Shown here: positions 63,499 to 64,000 of the stretch, piece by piece
Position numbering within the stretch: position 1 is the stretch's first letter
Layout: each line of letters begins with the position of its first letter
Assembly (NCBI GenBank): GCA_002897615.1
Contig: BDTX01000006.1
Coordinates: forward strand, 124,001 to 188,000
Direction: 5' to 3'
From: a bacterium BMS3Bbin14
Lineage (GTDB): Bacteria > Desulfobacterota > Desulfobulbia > Desulfobulbales > Desulfobulbaceae
Length of the DNA: 64,000 nucleotides
The notes under the pieces: generated by a model
Told to the model about the DNA's origin: nothing
Database searches by the model: none
What the model saw: only the letters and a program-made list of their open reading frames with translations
Position numbers and translations under genes: made by a program

Positions 63499-64000
63499 AT
63501 GGGAAAGGGTGAATTGTATCGGCGTCGGCAGCGGCAGTTCGTTGATGAAGTAACGGTCTATCCTGTTTCATGTGAACGGCTGGCGGCAGGACGCAGTGAC
63601 GAAGAGTGGCTTGATGCCGTCCTGCTCGGAGGCGGGCGGATTGTGCAGCTGCGCGACAAGGAGTCAGATGACCGGCGACTGCTTGAGAAGGCCAGGTATT
63701 TCCGCCGCAAGACGCGCGAGGCCGGAGCCCTGTTCCTGGTGAACGACCGCTTGGATATCGCCCTTCTGGCCGATGCCGACGGTGTCCACCTGGGCCGGAA
63801 CGATCTGCCGCCCGATGATGTCCGGCGGCTGGCCCCGGAGATGATCATCGGCCTTTCGTGCAACAGCGAGGAGCAGGCCCGGCAACTGGGCCGGCGGGAA
63901 AGGGCCGGCGACCTTTCTGTTTCCTATTACAATATCGGTCCGCTCTATCCCACCCGGACCAAGGCCGGGTTGGCGGAATTCATCGGGATCGGGGCTGTTG
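63499..64000 (+). CDS. thiE: Thiamine phosphate synthase, 5' part (runs off window)
   Basis: 167 codons visible from ATG 63499. The fold markers of ThiE are present in order: GGGRIVQLRDKE (pyrophosphate and substrate contact), LFLVNDRLDIALLADADGVHLGRNDL, IIGLSCNSEEQA and YYNIGPLYPTRTKAG. It joins hydroxymethylpyrimidine pyrophosphate with thiazole phosphate. An extra N-terminal segment of about 35 residues precedes the usual start of the family. AAGG lies 10 bp before the ATG. The C-terminal 40 or so residues are outside the window. Confidence 0.92.
   Translation, partial: MGKGELYRRRQRQFVDEVTVYPVSCERLAAGRSDEEWLDAVLLGGGRIVQLRDKESDDRRLLEKARYFRRKTREAGALFLVNDRLDIALLADADGVHLGRNDLPPDDVRRLAPEMIIGLSCNSEEQARQLGRRERAGDLSVSYYNIGPLYPTRTKAGLAEFIGIGAV

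Overview
The window looks like a chromosomal segment of an anaerobic or respiratory Desulfobacterota (deltaproteobacterial) organism, possibly Desulfobulbales-like. That placement is inferred from gene content, not from a marker gene. Supporting content: a Rieske/cytochrome b complex flanked by membrane-anchored multiheme c cytochromes, two six-heme NapC/NirT-like cytochromes, a CoA-disulfide reductase-rhodanese fusion, class III ribonucleotide reductase under a cobalamin riboswitch, a sigma-54 activator, and the tig-clpP-clpX-lon order. Housekeeping genes look GC-rich. The bc-complex genes (8-15 kb), the 35-38 kb block and the 40-42.4 kb island look AT-richer, which suggests separate histories.

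Layout. 0-6.2 kb: ABC-F fragment, two PilZ proteins, a MOSC protein, cysK-cysE and metW-metX (sulfur amino acids). 6.6 kb: tRNA-Ser. 8-15 kb: pentaheme c, small membrane protein, Rieske, cytochrome b, pentaheme c, then an apparently identical 3.06-kb second copy lacking the last cytochrome. 16-21.3 kb: sigma-54 response regulator, inverted repeat and -24/-12 promoter, two small membrane proteins, a kinase-like protein without phospho-acceptor or ATPase, and a six-heme cytochrome. 21.4-30.6 kb: a fused HisH-HisF, a nucleotidyltransferase, FtsH, a second six-heme cytochrome, Usp, a DUF202 protein and a KamA-like radical SAM enzyme. 30.7-38.5 kb: nrdD-nrdG, hldD, nudC-like, a Bcr/CflA transporter and an AraC regulator. 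38.7-43 kb: accessory island with a phosphoglycerate kinase remnant, a decayed tyrosine recombinase, an unknown conserved protein, a group II intron remnant, a HEPN-like protein and a Cys-rich small protein. 43-51.3 kb: MscS, tRNA-Leu, tig-clpP-clpX-lon, tRNA-Val and tRNA-Asp. 51.5-64 kb: AsmA-like protein, CoA-disulfide reductase-rhodanese, PHP phosphatase, YkgJ-family protein, DUF2339 membrane protein, citrate synthase and the start of thiE.

The strongest unexplained signal is a set of short non-coding mobile elements. Family A has about 14 full or deleted copies; the full length is about 219 bp. It has 13-bp terminal inverted repeats (CCTGAATCCGTGA), and seven copies have perfect 5-bp target duplications. 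Families B and C have GTAA termini and 8-bp target duplications, like IS66 derivatives. One B copy sits inside an A copy, and two C copies differ by about one base. No transposase for any of them is visible here, so they behave as MITEs mobilised in trans. Family A ends supply stop codons to neighbouring genes, and the elements fill most intergenic gaps.
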